Below the pieces are notes generated by a model. The model made no database searches, was not told the origin of the DNA, and saw nothing but the letters and a program-made list of their open reading frames with translations. Source: Opitutaceae bacterium (GTDB lineage Bacteria > Verrucomicrobiota > Verrucomicrobiia > Opitutales > Opitutaceae). Taken from it: DNA of 64,000 bases. Made by a program: the position numbers and the translations under genes. Shown one piece after another: positions 62,014-64,000 of the stretch; position 1 is the stretch's first letter, and each line of letters opens with the position of its first letter. The DNA lies in contig JADJTK010000022.1 in assembly GCA_016711225.1 (NCBI GenBank), positions 46,913 to 110,912 on the forward strand, in the 5' to 3' direction.

Positions 62014-63354
62014 GTGAAACTCGCCCTCGTCACCGAAACCTATCCGCCCGAAGTCAACGGCGTTGCCATGACGCTGCAACGGCTGGTGCGTGGGTTGGCT
62101 GCGCGTGGACACGAGGTCGACGTCGTGCGGCCGCGGCAACCGGCCGCGCAGGCGCTGGACCCGTCCGATCCGCCAGGGCTGCGGCATGTGCTGGTCCCCA
62201 GTCTGCCTTTGCCGTTCTACAACGAGCTGCGTCTGGGCCTGCCGCTTTACCTGCGCCTGCGCCGGCTCTGGCGCACGCGTCGGCCCGACATCGTGCATAT
62301 CGCCACCGAGGGAGGGCTGGGTGGGGCGGCGTTGTTGGCCGCGCGCCGACTCGAACTGCCCGTGAGCACGAGCTTTCATACCAACTTCCATCAATACACC
62401 CAGCAGTACATGTTTCGCGCGATGCATGGCATCGCGCTGGGCTACCTGCGCGGTTTCCACAATCGCGCCGCCTGTACCCTCGTGCCCACGACCCAGGCTC
62501 GGCGGGAGCTGGAAGCGCAGGGTTTTTTGCGGGTTGGCGTGATGACGCGCGGGGTGGACGGACAGCTTTATCACCCGACGCGGCGCGACGAGGCGCTGCG
62601 GCGCACCTGGGGCGTGGGGCCGGACGATCCGGTCTATGCCTACGTGGGCCGGCTGGCGGTGGAGAAGAACATCGAGCTGGCGGTGCAATCCTTCCTGCGG
62701 GTGCAGGCACGCGAGCCGCGGGCGCATTTTGTCCTGGTGGGAGACGGGCCGGCTCGTGCCGGGCTGGCGGAGCGTTATCCCCAGTTTCACTTTGCGGGCA
62801 TGCGCCGGGGCGAGGATCTGGCGCGGCACTATGCCTCGGCTGACGTGTTTTTGTTCCCCAGCACCACGGAGACTTTCGGCAACGTCGTCACCGAGGCGCT
62901 GGCGAGTGGACTGGTCGTGGTGTGCTACGATTATGCGGCCGGCCGCGAGCATATCCGATCATGGGAGAACGGTGTGCTCGCTGTTTTCGGAGACAAGGTC
63001 GCCTTCACCGCGGCGGTCGAGGAGCCCCTCCTGCGCCGGGCCGAGTGGCCGGCAGTGCGGGTGGCGGCGCGCCTCTCGGCCGAGAGCATCACCTGGGAAC
63101 GGGTGTACGAGTCGTTTGAGGGCACGTTGCAGCGGGTGATCGCCGGCAAGTTCTGTGAGCTGCACGCTCTGCCTGGAGGAGCGTGTTTGCACGCGATTCT
63201 CGGCCCGGTCGCGCGCCAGCGCTCACAATGGGGGGACGCGCCTATGCGTTCGCCACCGAGGCCGCGGCGACACGGGCATCTGCCAGGAAGGCGTCGATCG
63301 TCTCGGGGCGACTGTCCCATGAGCACATCAGCCGGTAGCCGTGGGCGCCGATGA
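62014..63354 (+). CDS. Glycosyltransferase family 4 (GT-B)
   Basis: 446 residues from GTG 62014. The N-terminal acceptor domain begins KLALVTETYPPEVNGVAMTLQRLVRGLAARGHEV, with SFHTNFHQY and a donor domain containing YVGRLAVEKNIELAVQSF, ADVFLFPSTTETFGNVVTEALASGL. These match GT4 enzymes such as bacterial alpha-mannosyltransferases; the sugar cannot be named. The last 37 codons run over the 3' end of the convergent threonine aldolase gene (63242-63354). That tail is Arg/Pro/Ser-rich and unlike the family, so the true end may be nearer 63150, or a frameshift may hide a stop. Confidence 0.88.
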   Translation: MKLALVTETYPPEVNGVAMTLQRLVRGLAARGHEVDVVRPRQPAAQALDPSDPPGLRHVLVPSLPLPFYNELRLGLPLYLRLRRLWRTRRPDIVHIATEGGLGGAALLAARRLELPVSTSFHTNFHQYTQQYMFRAMHGIALGYLRGFHNRAACTLVPTTQARRELEAQGFLRVGVMTRGVDGQLYHPTRRDEALRRTWGVGPDDPVYAYVGRLAVEKNIELAVQSFLRVQAREPRAHFVLVGDGPARAGLAERYPQFHFAGMRRGEDLARHYASADVFLFPSTTETFGNVVTEALASGLVVVCYDYAAGREHIRSWENGVLAVFGDKVAFTAAVEEPLLRRAEWPAVRVAARLSAESITWERVYESFEGTLQRVIAGKFCELHALPGGACLHAILGPVARQRSQWGDAPMRSPPRPRRHGHLPGRRRSSRGDCPMSTSAGSRGRR

Positions 63355-64000
63355 AGCTGTAGAACGACCAGCCCCGGGCGCGGAGCGAGGCAGCCAGCGC
63401 CGGTGGCAGGTCGACAAAGACGGCGTTGGCCTCCACCGGCATGGCCAGATGGACCCCAGGAATGGTGGTCAGGCCGGCGGCCAGGCGCCGGGCACAGGCG
63501 TTGGCGTGGGCGGCGTGGCGCAGCCAGGCGCCGTCGCGAAGTACACCGGTCCACTGTGCGCTCAGGTAACGCATTTTTGAACACAGCTGGCCGGCCTGCT
63601 TGCAGCGAAAATCGAATTCGCGGGCGAGCCCGCGGTTGAAAAACACGACGGCTTCGCTGGTGCTCATGCCGTTCTTGGTGCCGCCAAGGCAGAGCACGTC
63701 GATGCCGGCGCGCCAGGTGAGTTCGGCCGGGGCGACGCCCAGCGAGGCCACGGCATTGGCGAAGCGGGCTCCGTCCATGTGCACGGCCAGCCCGTGCCGG
63801 TGCGCGACCTCGGCAAGGGACTGGAGGTCGGCGGGGCGGTAGACGGTGCCGAGCTCGGTAGATTGGGTGAGGGAGAGCGCGCGCGGCTTAGGGAAATGGA
63901 TATCGTTGCGCCGGGTGATGAGGCCCTCGACCGGGCCCGGGGCCAGCCGGCCGAGTTCGCCGGGGGCGGTGAGCAGCTTGGTGCCGTTGGAGAAGAACTC
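63242..64000 (-). CDS. ltaE: Low-specificity L-threonine aldolase (partial)
   Basis: The frame enters at the right edge and gives 252 residues without the N-terminus. It has SLTQSTELGTVYRPADLQSLAEVAHRHGLAVHMDGARFANA, with the PLP-site Asp-Gly-Ala-Arg, then the PLP lysine in DVLCLGGTKNGM. It cleaves threonine to glycine and acetaldehyde. The C-terminus looks complete. The stop at 63242 lies under the tail of the convergent glycosyltransferase gene. Confidence 0.92.
   Translation of the reverse strand, partial: EFFSNGTKLLTAPGELGRLAPGPVEGLITRRNDIHFPKPRALSLTQSTELGTVYRPADLQSLAEVAHRHGLAVHMDGARFANAVASLGVAPAELTWRAGIDVLCLGGTKNGMSTSEAVVFFNRGLAREFDFRCKQAGQLCSKMRYLSAQWTGVLRDGAWLRHAAHANACARRLAAGLTTIPGVHLAMPVEANAVFVDLPPALAASLRARGWSFYSFIGAHGYRLMCSWDSRPETIDAFLADARVAAASVANA

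Overview
The window is GC-rich chromosomal DNA, most likely from a member of the Opitutaceae or another Opitutales lineage of Verrucomicrobiota. This is inferred, not proven. The signs are a PEP-CTERM alkaline phosphatase, a TrpB2-type tryptophan synthase beta chain, secreted beta-propeller proteins ending in an FYRL-type tail, and many GC-rich palindromic intergenic repeats.

Layout. At 1-7.8 kb lie a Lys/Ala-rich H1-like protein (cut by the window edge), a small L7/L12-tail-like protein, a PocR-AraC regulator divergent from a PEP-CTERM alkaline phosphatase, a Ski2-like DExH helicase and a two-lipoprotein operon. At 8.0-12.2 kb is a chemosensory cluster: a CheA with an unusual N-terminus, an HDOD protein, a receiver protein and CheD, with no receptor or CheW gene nearby. 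At 13.6-23.9 kb is one tightly overlapping operon for a type IV pilus/type II secretion-like machine: pseudopilin, GspE/PilB, GspF/PilC, second pseudopilin, small protein, PilM-PilN/GspL-like fusion, PilO/GspM-like, PilP/GspC-like and secretin. It ends with a receiver-GGDEF protein and an HD-GYP protein, so c-di-GMP synthesis and breakdown appear to be encoded with the machine. At 24-36.6 kb are pyrB-pyrC, an ankyrin/CsgG-like gene with a large hypothetical partner, trpB2, aspS and a secreted beta-propeller protein.

At 37.15-45.55 kb an 8.4-kb integrated element sits in the 3' end of a tRNA-Cys gene. It is bounded by a perfect 31-bp direct repeat. It carries a tyrosine recombinase, a probable excisionase, a stand-alone FtsH-type (M41) peptidase without an AAA+ domain, a winged-helix replication protein, a DnaB-like helicase and several unknown proteins, one resembling a phage tail-completion protein. 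An identical 18-bp sequence lies just inside both ends. It looks like a phage satellite or other small integrative element and is the best candidate for an undescribed system here.

At 45.6-64 kb are mostly housekeeping genes: thrH-like phosphatase, trxA, an 11-haem cytochrome c fused to a membrane cytochrome b, RapA-like SNF2 ATPase, NAD(P)HX repair enzyme, acpS, pdxJ, a VC0807-like membrane protein, lipB, a LOG-domain fusion protein, an FKBP-type isomerase, a family 4 glycosyltransferase and a threonine aldolase cut by the window end.

Three genes are interrupted by four single-base losses, at least three of them in G/C homopolymers. These may be sequencing errors rather than real pseudogenes.
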